From an uncultured Arenicella sp. (GTDB taxonomy: Bacteria > Pseudomonadota > Gammaproteobacteria > Arenicellales > Arenicellaceae), in NCBI GenBank assembly GCA_947499305.1, contig CANMNN010000034.1:1-43980 (forward strand): a stretch of DNA of 43,980 nucleotides, read 5' to 3'. How positions within the stretch are numbered: position 1 is the first letter of the stretch; every line of letters begins with the position of its first letter. This document shows, one piece after another, positions 33,609 to 43,980 of this stretch. The notes under the pieces were generated by a model. It did not search any database and was not told the origin of the DNA. It saw nothing but the letters and a program-made list of their open reading frames with translations. The position numbers and the translations under genes are program-made.

Positions 33609-34403
33609 CTATGCCGAGTCCGGTGTATCGAATGAGACGATAACCAACCCTTCGGATTGACCACCACCGTTGACGCTTAAACCCGTGTCCAAGGTACCCG
33701 TGCCACCAGCACCTCCGCCGCTTTGTTGTTTTTCGTTCGCGGAACCCGCGCCACCACCGTAAAGACCGCCTCCGCCTCCGCCACTTCCGAAATCAGAATT
33801 GAGCGGACTATTAGCGCCTCGAGTGCCATTACCGTGTTGAACCTTGCCGGGCGAGAGGCCACGACCATTTGTCGCGAAACAGCCTCCCGCACCGCCACGG
33901 CCTATCACTCCCCCATTTCCAACCCCACTACCTCCGCCACCGCCCCCGGCAACAACAAGTAGCTCTTCACCTCGCACGCGAATGGCGCCGCTGGCGCCCC
34001 CGCCACCGCCGCCACCGCCTGCTTTCCCTGAGGCAGCCGAACCGCCTTCATAGCCTGAAGACGAACCTCCACCATGCCCACCCTCTGGCAAGCCGCCATC
34101 CTGGCCTTTCTTACCGACGAAGATCTCCAGCGACTCACCTGGAGAAACATCGATATTAGAAACCGCAACACCACCCTCACCTCTATTATTTAGCAACACA
34201 CCAAAGCCGTTCCCCGATCCCCCGGCGGCCCCTATTGCAAATATGCGTATTTGAGTCACTCTCAGCGGAACCACAAAATGATCACCTTCGGTGAAACGCA
34301 CCGATGTCCGCGAGAGGTCTTCTGATGCATTTGCATCAAAAATAAGCGCCCCCCCAGTCAGCGCAAACTCCCCTACGGATGTGCCTTTCAATTGTTGTTT
34401 CAC
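33609..34403 (-). CDS. Glycine-rich protein with ALK-type Gly-rich domain
   Basis: A 264-residue protein, read from a GTG at 34403; AGAG lies 8 bases upstream. After about 40 ordinary residues, V-T-Q-I-R-I-F-A-I-G-A-A-G-G-S-G opens a long glycine-rich domain with E-I-F-V-G-K-K-G, then A-G-G-G-G-G-G-G-G, V-V-A-G-G-G-G-G and Y-G-G-G runs. It closes with V-I-V-S-F. This is the pattern of the ALK/LTK glycine-rich domain seen in bacterial surface and tail-tip proteins. There is no signal peptide, so it is cytoplasmic or exported by another route. A Pro-rich antisense frame is only its shadow. It is divergent from the response regulator gene. Confidence 0.75.
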   Translation of the reverse strand: MKQQLKGTSVGEFALTGGALIFDANASEDLSRTSVRFTEGDHFVVPLRVTQIRIFAIGAAGGSGNGFGVLLNNRGEGGVAVSNIDVSPGESLEIFVGKKGQDGGLPEGGHGGGSSSGYEGGSAASGKAGGGGGGGGASGAIRVRGEELLVVAGGGGGGSGVGNGGVIGRGGAGGCFATNGRGLSPGKVQHGNGTRGANSPLNSDFGSGGGGGGLYGGGAGSANEKQQSGGGAGGTGTLDTGLSVNGGGQSEGLVIVSFDTPDSA

Positions 34404-34540
34404 TTTCTAACTCTAGTTATCTATCGTGTTACAAATATTCTATTGAGGGTTACCGAAAGTGTCTGTAGCACAAATAGACTAGAGCCGATCAGGGCTTGCC
34501 TGTATAGTGAAAGGCATGCACAAATACCGTAAAACACCTC

Positions 34541-35164
34541 ATGAAAAACAAGCACATATTGATTGTTGATGACCACTCGCTTTTTCGTACTGGAATGAAA
34601 ATGATTCTGATGCAGGTAGGTGAGGCGGCAGGAATATCTGAAGCGGATTCGATTAAAGAAGCGTTCGATTTTTGTGAATCTGGGGTTGATGTAATTTTGC
34701 TTGATATTCATATGCCAGGCCTAAATGGAATCGACGGCATCAAACCAATTAGAGAAAAATTCACGAAGGTACCAATTATCGTGCTATCAGCGAGCAGCGA
34801 AATGGCTGATATGCATAAAGCCAAAGAGTTAGGCGCAGCGGGCTTTATGAATAAAGCTGCGCAAGCAGAAGAGATGGTGAGCTCAATTACTCGCGTGCTT
34901 GATGGAAATACATGCTTCCCAGACGACCTCAAAACTATTGAGGGCGAGCCGTCGCATAAAAGCTTAGCGGGGTCCTTAACACCTCGTCAAATCGAAGTCT
35001 TGATCTATCTCTGCGAGGGTATGTCAAACAAACTAATCGCAAGAGAACTTGAGATGTCTGAGAATACCGTTCGTGTTCATGTATCAGCCATACTCTCAAC
35101 ACTGGGAGCCGTGAACAGATCGGAAGCAATATTGATCGCTCAAAGAGAAGGCATTACCAATTAA
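34541..35164 (+). CDS. NarL/LuxR-family response regulator
   Basis: A 207-residue two-component regulator. The receiver domain (about 4-120) has the acidic pocket Asp10-Asp11, phospho-acceptor Asp55 (VILLDIHMPG), the Ser/Thr region at V-L-S-A-S and Lys105. The C-terminal LuxR-type helix-turn-helix (about 144-205) is L-T-P-R-Q-I-E-V-L, then S-N-K-L-I-A-R-E-L and E-N-T-V-R-V-H-V-S-A-I-L. It precedes the hybrid histidine kinase by 76 bp on the same strand, so the two form a cognate pair. The divergent glycine-rich protein gene is a candidate target. Stimulus unknown. Confidence 0.94.
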   Translation: MKNKHILIVDDHSLFRTGMKMILMQVGEAAGISEADSIKEAFDFCESGVDVILLDIHMPGLNGIDGIKPIREKFTKVPIIVLSASSEMADMHKAKELGAAGFMNKAAQAEEMVSSITRVLDGNTCFPDDLKTIEGEPSHKSLAGSLTPRQIEVLIYLCEGMSNKLIARELEMSENTVRVHVSAILSTLGAVNRSEAILIAQREGITN

Positions 35165-35240
35165 GCGATAGACCGGCTTCTATAGGATGCTGAGTCCCTC
35201 TAATCGCTCACCATTCTGAAACGCTCAATCATAATCACAT

Positions 35241-36989
35241 ATGTTTCTGCTCCCCAAACCCCCTTCTGACGTCATTCTCTCCCAAGAGCTTAAGCTTGCT
35301 GGACGCAACTACCTGTTAGGCACAGTTCTCTATACAGTAACCTGTGGGCTTGGTGCATTTTGGTCATCGACTGATACCGAAAACTCCAATGCTATGATCA
35401 TTTTATTGGGTTTGGCACTCTTAGCATCAGTTTGCTGCATCATCTTTTGGCGAGGTCGACACTCCTTTGGCAACTCACCCAGAGCTGACTTGATCAAAAT
35501 ACTAATACTGGTCGCTATCCCGAGTTTAAACTACACGTATTTGATATATCACTATATTCCGATCGTCTCGTACGAATCGGTTATGACGCTCACGGCGATG
35601 ACTCTAGGTTTAGCAGCGGGGTGTGTCACGCTTACTTCGCCAATGTTGCCAGCCTTTTACGTTATGGCTTACCCTAGCTTAATGGTATTAGTAGTAAGCC
35701 TCTATCACCGACCGGAAAATATATTTTTTGGCCTCGCAATAGGTTGTTTCGGCATGGCTTTAGGCCTAACTTGGTTTGCGATCACCATGGCGAACACCAT
35801 TAGGCGGTCAATAGAGATTGCCTTCCAGAATGATGCGTTGGTCAACAAACTTCGCGCCGCTTTGAATCAGACAGACGAAGCCAACCGAGCGAAGTCGGTG
35901 TTCTTAGCATCTGCGAGCCACGATTTACGACAACCATTACACGCCCTTGGATTATTAGCTGAAACGCTTGGTGGCACCAAGTTAGATAACCAACAACAAG
36001 ACATTCAGTCGCATATAATGTCGGCCGTAGACTCAACACGCAGCATGCTCGATTCGCTGCTAAACATTTCAAAACTCGATGCGGGCGCCATTATGGCAAC
36101 GCCTAAACCGTTCTTAGTTCAGTCAATGTTTAGCAAACTCGAAGATGAGCTAGCGCCAATCGCAGATGAAAATCGCCTGATCTACCGCACCCGCGAAACC
36201 ATCGCAGCGGCCTACTCTGACCCGATGATTGTCGAGTTCATATTGCGCAACCTTATTGCCAATGCTATTCGATACACGGAGTCGGGAGGTTTACTGATAG
36301 GCTGCCGCGCACGGGGCGAGAAACACCTGAGTATAGAAGTCTGGGACACTGGTATAGGTATCCCTAGTGAGAAAATTGACGAACTGTTTAGAGAGTTTCA
36401 ACAACTCGATAACCCTGAGCGCGACTCGCAAAAGGGCTTTGGCTTAGGCCTAGCAATTGCACAAGGTTTGGCGGAAACAATCGACAGTGAAATTACTGTG
36501 CACTCCGTTCTTGGCCAAGGTTCAGTTTTCCGTTTTGAGCTGCTCAGATCTACCGCCCCAGTCATTGAAGATTTACCACACGACTCAGATAATGCGAATT
36601 TTGCGGGCACAACCATTGTCGTAATAGACGACGACAATCGAGTGCGACTCGCAATGCATAAGCTAATGGAAAATTGGGGTAGCACTTGTATCAGTGGAGA
36701 GTCGGCCGAGGAAATCATTACTCAATTAAACGGTGAGACCGTCGACTTGATGATTGTTGACTACCGCCTGCGTGAGGGACGAACTGGCCGAGAGGCGATT
36801 CACTCAATGCGCGAACACCTAGAGCATCATGTACCCGCGATCATTATTACGGGAGATACCGCAGCTGACCGAATTGCCGAAGCGCAATCTTCTGACGCCT
36901 TGCTACTTCACAAGCCAGCTTCAACTAGCCAATTACGACGAATCATGGCGTCGATGCTTGACGATTCAGACTACGCTCGCTTAGATTAG
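35241..36989 (+). CDS. Hybrid sensor histidine kinase with receiver domain
   Basis: A 582-residue membrane kinase. About six transmembrane helices occupy residues 23-185 with no large periplasmic loop, implying that it senses membrane or intramembrane signals. A coiled linker leads to the HisKA domain with His227 (FLASASHDLRQPLHALG). The HATPase domain (about 325-435) shows the N box N-L-I-A-N-A-I-R-Y, then D-T-G-I-G-I-P and G-F-G-L-G-L. A C-terminal receiver (about 456-572) has Asp463-465, phospho-acceptor Asp507 and Lys558. The layout resembles the RpfC/PdhS-like kinases that feed a LuxR-type regulator. Partner: the preceding response regulator. Confidence 0.92.
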   Translation: MFLLPKPPSDVILSQELKLAGRNYLLGTVLYTVTCGLGAFWSSTDTENSNAMIILLGLALLASVCCIIFWRGRHSFGNSPRADLIKILILVAIPSLNYTYLIYHYIPIVSYESVMTLTAMTLGLAAGCVTLTSPMLPAFYVMAYPSLMVLVVSLYHRPENIFFGLAIGCFGMALGLTWFAITMANTIRRSIEIAFQNDALVNKLRAALNQTDEANRAKSVFLASASHDLRQPLHALGLLAETLGGTKLDNQQQDIQSHIMSAVDSTRSMLDSLLNISKLDAGAIMATPKPFLVQSMFSKLEDELAPIADENRLIYRTRETIAAAYSDPMIVEFILRNLIANAIRYTESGGLLIGCRARGEKHLSIEVWDTGIGIPSEKIDELFREFQQLDNPERDSQKGFGLGLAIAQGLAETIDSEITVHSVLGQGSVFRFELLRSTAPVIEDLPHDSDNANFAGTTIVVIDDDNRVRLAMHKLMENWGSTCISGESAEEIITQLNGETVDLMIVDYRLREGRTGREAIHSMREHLEHHVPAIIITGDTAADRIAEAQSSDALLLHKPASTSQLRRIMASMLDDSDYARLD

Positions 36990-37050
36990 CTGCGCTTATT
37001 GATATCAACGCCTTTTTGGCTGCAACTATATCAATCCATATTGAGGAAGT

Positions 37051-38961
37051 TCATTCTGACTCTGACTCCGTTTCAATAAGCTCAGAAACCGTTGATTCAG
37101 TAGACAGCTCTGCGCTCATATCGGCTAACATCGCGGCACGAATAACGGGCACTGGTGCACTACCGTAGCTCAAAAACTTATTATGAAAGTCTCTCAAATT
37201 AAATGCTTCTCCCATTCGAGCCTTTAGCTCTTCACGGAAGCTATATATTTCCGAATAGCCAGTGAAATAACTGGTAAGTTGCACTTGTGAAATAGTCACG
37301 CGGCGCCACTTTCCTTCAGCTTCTGTTCGCTCTTGGAATGCTTGATTCATCAGTAAATCAAGCGCTTCGTCGCGCTCCATCCCCAACACATGAACGCTGT
37401 AATCGAGAATGGTATTGACCACTACTCGCATATTCCATTTACTGTACATGAGCCACATCTCGGGCTCATTATCGCCGTATCCAGCCTCTAGCATCATGCG
37501 TTCAGAGTAGACTGCCCAACCTTCAATCATGGCGCCATTGCCAAAAATAGATTTAATTTTGCTCGGGCTCTTATTCGCATGCATCAACTGAGTGTAGTGC
37601 CCAGGCGTAGCTTCATGAATATTCAAGATTTGCAGTATCCAATGATTGTATTCTCGCAGGTAACTTTCAGCTTGTTCCTCAGTGTAATCATCAAGAGGCG
37701 AGACGTTGTAATACGTGTTTGCCGTAGCATCATAAGGACCCGGTGCGTTTACCGATGCACCAGCAAAGCCTCGTTGATATTCAGGGGTAAGGCGAACCAC
37801 TAACGGCCGACTCGGGTCTGAATCAAGCAATTGATTGTCGTCCATGAATGCTTGAATAATCGGCATTTGACGACGAATTTCGTCTACAAATTCTTCTCTA
37901 GCAACATGCTTTTTTGATAGATGATCGATGAGCTGCTTTACCGCAACAAGCTTGTCTTCTGGAATCGCTTGGTCTTCAAAATACTTTGGCCACAATGCCT
38001 CGGTAATTGAAATCATTTCAGCGTGTAACTTATCTTTAGCTTTCAGAGCGATGTTGTAAAGTTCTTCGGCGCTGTAGCTTGATTGAATATCGTAACTAAA
38101 CTTCTGTTCGTAAAGCTCAGCACCGATTCTAAACGGCCTTGCCTCCCCAGATTCTTCCAACTCTGCGCTCTTTGCGCTTAGCCAGTCGATATACCCTTGG
38201 ACAGCAGAAGAAGCAGCTGCCAAATTAGCGTTAAGCGCAGCTTTTTGCTCTTCATCCAAGTTCGACGAATCGGCTTTTTCAGGAATAAGCTTAGCGTACA
38301 TATTTAGGGCGCCAGTGCTTTGCTGAATTGCCAGCGACAAATACTCTAACGTTGGTGTTTTAATGTTCGACATTGCCGCTTGATAGTATTCAGGTACACT
38401 TGCAAGACGTTTCGAAATCGCTAGTAAGCGATCATCCAACGGCTTGTAGTCAGTATTTAAAATCACTCCAAACGAACCCGCCGGGTTATAACTTGCAGGG
38501 TTCCATTCATAGCTGCGAAACACATCAATACGCCAAAGCTCCGATCGTATTTGACCCTCCAATATCGCCAGATCCATGGCGTTTCCAGCGCTTAATAGAG
38601 TGGCATCAAATTGCTTCAGTGCTTGCAGTTCTGTTGCTAGGAATACGCGTCGCAAGGCACGTTGTTCACCGTTAGGAATTCGCAATTGGTCATCATACTT
38701 GTAATAGCCAACGTAAACGCCGTAGCTCGGGTTGAACTGCCATGTTTTATTTAGAAAATTTTCTTTAAATTCATTAAACTCGTCGTTTTGATCCTGTAGC
38801 GGCTCATCTATATTTTCTTGCTCGACAACTATAGCTTGCTTATCCACCGGTGAAACCAGATCGGTATGATCAGCAACATTCGGGGACTCTGTTTGACTAC
38901 TCTCCGAACAGGCGACCAAAAAGATTAGCGTTAGAATTATTAGGTATGAATGACGCGCCAC
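37051..38961 (-). CDS. DUF885 family lipoprotein, putative zinc metallopeptidase
   Basis: A 636-residue lipoprotein with lipobox F-L-V-A-C (Cys18), followed by an acidic low-complexity linker (to about 65) and then the DUF885 domain. The signature H-E-A-T-P-G-H (His449, Glu450, His455) in I-L-N-I-H-E-A-T-P-G-H-Y fits the H-E-x4-H zinc motif, with Glu480 (GAMIEGWAVYSERMM) as the likely third ligand. The C-terminus is Glu/Ser-rich. DUF885 proteins are related to carboxypeptidase-type metallopeptidases; the substrate is not established. It converges with the histidine kinase gene, with 61 bp between. Confidence 0.88.
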   Translation of the reverse strand: MARHSYLIILTLIFLVACSESSQTESPNVADHTDLVSPVDKQAIVVEQENIDEPLQDQNDEFNEFKENFLNKTWQFNPSYGVYVGYYKYDDQLRIPNGEQRALRRVFLATELQALKQFDATLLSAGNAMDLAILEGQIRSELWRIDVFRSYEWNPASYNPAGSFGVILNTDYKPLDDRLLAISKRLASVPEYYQAAMSNIKTPTLEYLSLAIQQSTGALNMYAKLIPEKADSSNLDEEQKAALNANLAAASSAVQGYIDWLSAKSAELEESGEARPFRIGAELYEQKFSYDIQSSYSAEELYNIALKAKDKLHAEMISITEALWPKYFEDQAIPEDKLVAVKQLIDHLSKKHVAREEFVDEIRRQMPIIQAFMDDNQLLDSDPSRPLVVRLTPEYQRGFAGASVNAPGPYDATANTYYNVSPLDDYTEEQAESYLREYNHWILQILNIHEATPGHYTQLMHANKSPSKIKSIFGNGAMIEGWAVYSERMMLEAGYGDNEPEMWLMYSKWNMRVVVNTILDYSVHVLGMERDEALDLLMNQAFQERTEAEGKWRRVTISQVQLTSYFTGYSEIYSFREELKARMGEAFNLRDFHNKFLSYGSAPVPVIRAAMLADMSAELSTESTVSELIETESESE

Positions 38962-39169
38962 TGAGTTACTCCGATAGGGTGTTGTTTCACAACTATAAAC
39001 AATTTACTGGCGCCGCTCCACTTCTTACAAAGATCGAATGCTATTCATCCAATTTATGGCATCAATAGCGTGAATACGACTTGCGCGAAACGGCGTCTGC
39101 CATACAATACTAGAACTAATTTATAACAGCGTTATCTCACGATTATGATAAACGCCAACGGGGTGATAG

Positions 39170-41197
<2,028 letters not shown>

Positions 41198-41218
41198 CCA
41201 ATAGGGGGTTACCAATAA

Positions 41219-41245
41219 AAAGAGGGCTTAAATTTGGCCCTCTTT
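41219..41245. terminator. Bidirectional rho-independent terminator
   Basis: AAAGAGGGC (41219-41227) pairs with GCCCTCTTT (41237-41245) around a 9-base loop. T-runs are short on the plus strand (TTTCTATC) and longer on the minus strand (TTTTTATTGG). It lies between the convergent fadH and DUF5916 genes and serves both. Confidence 0.8.
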
Positions 41246-41286
41246 CTATCGCTTGTCGGCGCTATTGATTATCGCAGCAACAAACT

Positions 41287-43446
41287 CTACAGCTGATAAT
41301 TAAAGCTGGCTTTAAAGATTAGCGAAGTATCATCGTTATCTGGATTTGCACGATCGACACTATGGTCAAAGATCAAAAAGAATTCACGATCTGGACGCGG
41401 CTGATAGCGTAAGCGACTATTTAGCGAAACACTCTCGCTGACATTATCGCCTTGCACGAGATTAAGCCAAGCCCATTTACTATTAAGCGCAACGTTAGCT
41501 CTTGCAGTATAAAGTCGGTTACTTGCCTTTTTACCGTTAATTTTGAGGTCGTTGTTTTCAATTGAGATACTTCCAAAAAAGTGCTTATTGGGCCTCCAGT
41601 TTAAACGCGTCTCAATTAATCGACGCTCGCCATTAAAGAAGTCACCATCTCCATATAGAAAGACCCCACTAAATACACGCTGTTCGCCAGTCTCCGCAAA
41701 GAAACCATATCTTTTATAGTTATAAAGACCTGGAGAGACCTCTAGATCTCCGGGCAAGGTAAAGCTCTCTTCTATACCTTCAGTCTGATCTATGGCGAAG
41801 ATCGTAAAAAAGTCATTTTGGCCAGAGAAACCCTCTATCAAATTAAGTTGTTTACGCTCAGTTTGAATTCCTCCGCCAATTCGATCAGACCGAAAATACT
41901 GCACACGGGTACCGACCCAATCAAAGTAACTATTCTCGAGTTGAAAGCGCCTGCGTAAACGACCACGTACTTGATCGACACCGGTCCGGTTAACAAAACC
42001 AAGAGCAGGGTTAAAGTTATCCTCAACCCTGCTTAAATCAAGGTAGCCGCTGTATTTATAGTTTGGATAAGAAACACGCAGTCCGAAGGCCGATTGATCT
42101 TTGTTGACTCCTTCACTGTCTGTCTCTTGATACCAAATATTGGTTCTCAACGATTGGTCGCCAAAGACCGTACTATTGCGGTAGGTATAGTCGATACCTG
42201 TCAACCTATTATTTGAGTCAGAGTTTGGATCCCCTGCCGTTGTAATGAGGCCAACTTCAGATTCACGAAAAACATTACGAGTTACGCGCCCGACAAATAG
42301 TGTATCGTCAGCAGTAGAATCAAGGGTTTGTTGTTTGATTAAAAGTGAACCTACATTCCAGTCTCCAGAACGCCCAGTTAGCTTTATGCCTGTCTCCAGA
42401 TCCAGAGGGTCGCCATCATCAGACAAGCCCACGCGCCGCGAAAAGAAAGGCCTGGCGTTTGTCTCAAGTCCACCAAATTCGAAAATGCTGGCATCACGTA
42501 AAAAGAAATCGCGTTTTTCAGGAAAGAATAATGAAAAACGTCCAAGATTGATTTGTCTCTGGTCTGCCTCAGTTCCTGAAAAATCGGTATTCAAAGTTAA
42601 GCCAGCCGTAAGATTGGGAGTAATGTTATAAAAACCTGTAACTGACGGCTCAACAATTGATTCACGTCGGTCAGTAGATTCTTGGTAGGACGAGCCAATT
42701 GAAACAGATGGAGTAATCTCAAGACCATGCCCTTGGGAAAACCCTACCATCCCCGATACCGAACCAAATGCCGATGGACCACTATTACGATCAATAGAAG
42801 ACCAAGCTACAGATTCACCGCGACTCGGTAACTCACGACCAAAATTTATCCCCCATATTTCTGTATTTGGATCGAATGCAATAGATTTCAATGGGATAGC
42901 CATTTCAGCAGTCCAACCTAATTGGTTTACCTTGGCACTTGCATGCCAAATTGTGTCCCAATCATCAATAAAATAGTCGTTACCGACTAGAGCTTCGCGG
43001 CGTATTCCATTAGGGTTAACCTGAAAGAAGTATGAGTTCCTCCGATCACCAAAAGTATCTAGATTGACTGATACGCGATCATCAGAGAAGAAAGTCTCGC
43101 CTTGAATTAGTCCTTTAGCCGTCAATCGAGAAACATTGGAGTCGTGAGCTCTAAATGCTAAATATAGTGTCTCTGATGTCTTGACGATTTGAACTTCTGT
43201 ACGTTGAGAAGCTGTGCCGTGATCATCTGGACGAGTTTGGTGAAATTCGGATATCGGTACAACAGACCTCCAAATTGAATCACTAAGCTCTCCATCAATC
43301 TTAGGAATGTCAACCGTTGAGATCGACTGAATAGCAAACTTAGGCGAACTTTGGTCGGCGGAACTAACTACTGGAAAGGACGGCACTAATAAAACAAGTA
43401 GCAACAACTTCAATAAAGCTTCGAGGAGCATATGGCGCATTGGCAT
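41287..43446 (-). CDS. CBM9-like / DUF5916 outer-membrane protein
   Basis: A 719-residue protein with a signal peptide (about 1-30, with a Leu-rich core). The N-terminal part (about 38-220) is a family-9 carbohydrate-binding-like domain (P-K-I-D-G-E-L-S-D-S-I-W near 49, then L-Y-L-A-F-R-A-H-D and the W-G-I-N-F-G-R region). The rest is a long series of beta-strands ending with F-K-A-S-F-N-Y-Q-L, typical of a DUF5916 outer-membrane barrel. Relatives are common in marine bacteria and linked with TonB-type nutrient uptake, but no ligand is known. ATGs also occur at codons 3 and 6, so the exact start is open. Confidence 0.85.
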   Translation of the reverse strand: MPMRHMLLEALLKLLLLVLLVPSFPVVSSADQSSPKFAIQSISTVDIPKIDGELSDSIWRSVVPISEFHQTRPDDHGTASQRTEVQIVKTSETLYLAFRAHDSNVSRLTAKGLIQGETFFSDDRVSVNLDTFGDRRNSYFFQVNPNGIRREALVGNDYFIDDWDTIWHASAKVNQLGWTAEMAIPLKSIAFDPNTEIWGINFGRELPSRGESVAWSSIDRNSGPSAFGSVSGMVGFSQGHGLEITPSVSIGSSYQESTDRRESIVEPSVTGFYNITPNLTAGLTLNTDFSGTEADQRQINLGRFSLFFPEKRDFFLRDASIFEFGGLETNARPFFSRRVGLSDDGDPLDLETGIKLTGRSGDWNVGSLLIKQQTLDSTADDTLFVGRVTRNVFRESEVGLITTAGDPNSDSNNRLTGIDYTYRNSTVFGDQSLRTNIWYQETDSEGVNKDQSAFGLRVSYPNYKYSGYLDLSRVEDNFNPALGFVNRTGVDQVRGRLRRRFQLENSYFDWVGTRVQYFRSDRIGGGIQTERKQLNLIEGFSGQNDFFTIFAIDQTEGIEESFTLPGDLEVSPGLYNYKRYGFFAETGEQRVFSGVFLYGDGDFFNGERRLIETRLNWRPNKHFFGSISIENNDLKINGKKASNRLYTARANVALNSKWAWLNLVQGDNVSESVSLNSRLRYQPRPDREFFLIFDHSVDRANPDNDDTSLIFKASFNYQL

Positions 43447-43786
43447 AAACTTTTAATTATGAGAGATCAATGAATCTCGATTATTTAAAAGGTTAAGATG
43501 CTCATGGCTAGCTAAAAGTTTCAAAACATTATTCTTATATCTCGAATCCATACGCCCAAAATTCCGAAATAGATATAGAATATTTAGGTACATAGGCATA
43601 ATCTATGCGTAGAAATACTGACTTAACACACCCGTACCAGATTGATATGTTCCTGAGGACATCTAAACCGGTGTTGTCGCCGCCGCTCGCGGCTTGCAAT
43701 CGCTAAACACTATCTACACGAGATAAATATTTTTTAGCCCGTAAGGCAAGGGTTTGCGAACAATAATAGTTTTACCTAATCCAGAA
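43447..43786. other. Intergenic region upstream of the DUF5916 gene
   Basis: This gap lies between the outer-membrane protein gene and the end of the rRNA operon. It is AT-rich with stops in all frames and shows no gene. The promoter for the DUF5916 gene must be here, but no clear -35/-10 pair stood out. Confidence 0.4.
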
Positions 43787-43814
43787 GTCAGTGTCAGTGT
43801 CAGTGACACTGACA
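43787..43814. repeat. GTCAGT direct repeats folded into a 10-bp palindrome
   Basis: Three tandem GTCAGT copies (43787-43804) run into an inverted copy. TGTCAGTGTC (43792-43801) pairs with GACACTGACA (43805-43814) around a 3-base loop. No T-tract follows on either strand. It is immediately downstream (minus strand) of the rRNA terminator. Confidence 0.7.
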
Positions 43815-43834
43815 GTGTGAACTAACATAAAAAA

Positions 43835-43862
43835 AGCCCCAGTAGATTTCTCTACTGGGGCT
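43835..43862 (-). terminator. rRNA operon rho-independent terminator
   Basis: On the minus strand a 12-bp perfect stem (arms 43835-43846 and 43851-43862; AGCCCCAGTAGA paired with TCTACTGGGGCT) with a 4-base loop is followed by a T-run. It lies 12 bases after the 5S rRNA 3' end, as expected for the end of an rrn operon. Confidence 0.95.
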
Positions 43863-43874
43863 CTATATATAAAT

Positions 43875-43980
43875 CTGGCGATGTCCTACTTTCACATGGG
43901 AAGCCCACACTATCATCGGCGCTAACTGGTTTCACTTCTGAGTTCGAGATGGGATCAGGTGGTTCACAGTCGCTATTGTC
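43875..43980 (-). rRNA. rrf: 5S ribosomal RNA, partial (5' end outside the window)
   Basis: The minus strand reads GACAATAGCGACTGTGAACC and continues with the conserved CCTGATCCCATCTCGAACTC and the late CCATGTGAAAGTAGGACATC, ending GCCAG. These are 5S rRNA landmarks. About 106 bases are present; roughly the first 8-10 are beyond the window end. The rest of the rRNA operon must lie to the right. Confidence 0.95.

Noticed and set aside
33844..34053. Proline-rich plus-strand frame
   Set aside because: It is the antisense of the glycine-rich gene (Gly codons read as Pro), so composition alone explains it.

Overview
The window looks like chromosomal DNA of a marine-type gammaproteobacterium. This is an inference, not a database result. 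It rests on the E. coli-type FadH architecture, a Fur-regulated TonB-dependent receptor, a betaine-homocysteine methyltransferase of the marine bacterial type, a PPi-type phosphofructokinase, a DUF885 lipoprotein, a CBM9/DUF5916 outer-membrane protein and the end of a 5S rRNA gene. Genes are mostly in short operons on both strands. I see no phage, IS element, CRISPR array or tRNA.

Layout. 1-753: no supportable gene. 754-2030: a four-helix DUF1772 membrane protein divergent from a TetR regulator, with a 12-bp palindrome between them. 2034-4688: a minus-strand run of Trp-rich protein, TfoX N-domain protein and TPR-sulfotransferase. 4894-6048: cytosolic-type M14 carboxypeptidase. 6184-6799: alkyltransferase-like protein overlapping a DUF1330 gene. 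7028-9358: LysR regulator, 2-hydroxyacid dehydrogenase and SMR transporter. 9604-12132: betaine-homocysteine methyltransferase, a 3 x 16 bp tandem repeat and a Tat-type metallophosphoesterase. 12479-16722: a DUF4956 membrane protein convergent with a 1202-residue exported protein that has a faint kinase-like motif pair. 17064-19871: DUF457 (YdjM-like) protein, [2Fe-2S] ferredoxin and PPi-type phosphofructokinase, closed by a strong bidirectional terminator.

The centre (19921-24666) is the most interesting part. A lasso-peptide-type precursor gene overlaps the 3' end of an asparagine-synthetase-like cyclase gene that has lost its glutaminase cysteine. Divergent to this pair is a siderophore-type TonB-dependent receptor with a clear Fur box and a long untranslated leader. 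The predicted core starts with Gly and has Glu at position 8, which allows an 8-residue macrolactam ring. No leader-binding protein (B1), leader peptidase (B2) or exporter (D) lies in the window. Next comes an exported operon (25065-27863) of a trypsin-like protease and two paralogous Cys-containing proteins of unknown family.

The right part holds a beta-lactamase-fold lipoprotein, a D-aminoacylase-type amidohydrolase in an operon with a TetR regulator, a MEST-like alpha/beta hydrolase across a 52-bp near-perfect palindrome (the probable TetR operator), and a glycine-rich ALK-type domain protein divergent from a NarL-type response regulator and hybrid histidine kinase. It ends with a DUF885 lipoprotein, 2,4-dienoyl-CoA reductase (FadH), a DUF5916 outer-membrane protein and an rRNA operon that enters from the right on the minus strand.

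Start codons were moved from the longest reading frame where the sequence argued for it: the Trp-rich, DUF1330, dehydrogenase, methyltransferase, large exported, lasso precursor and second paralog genes.
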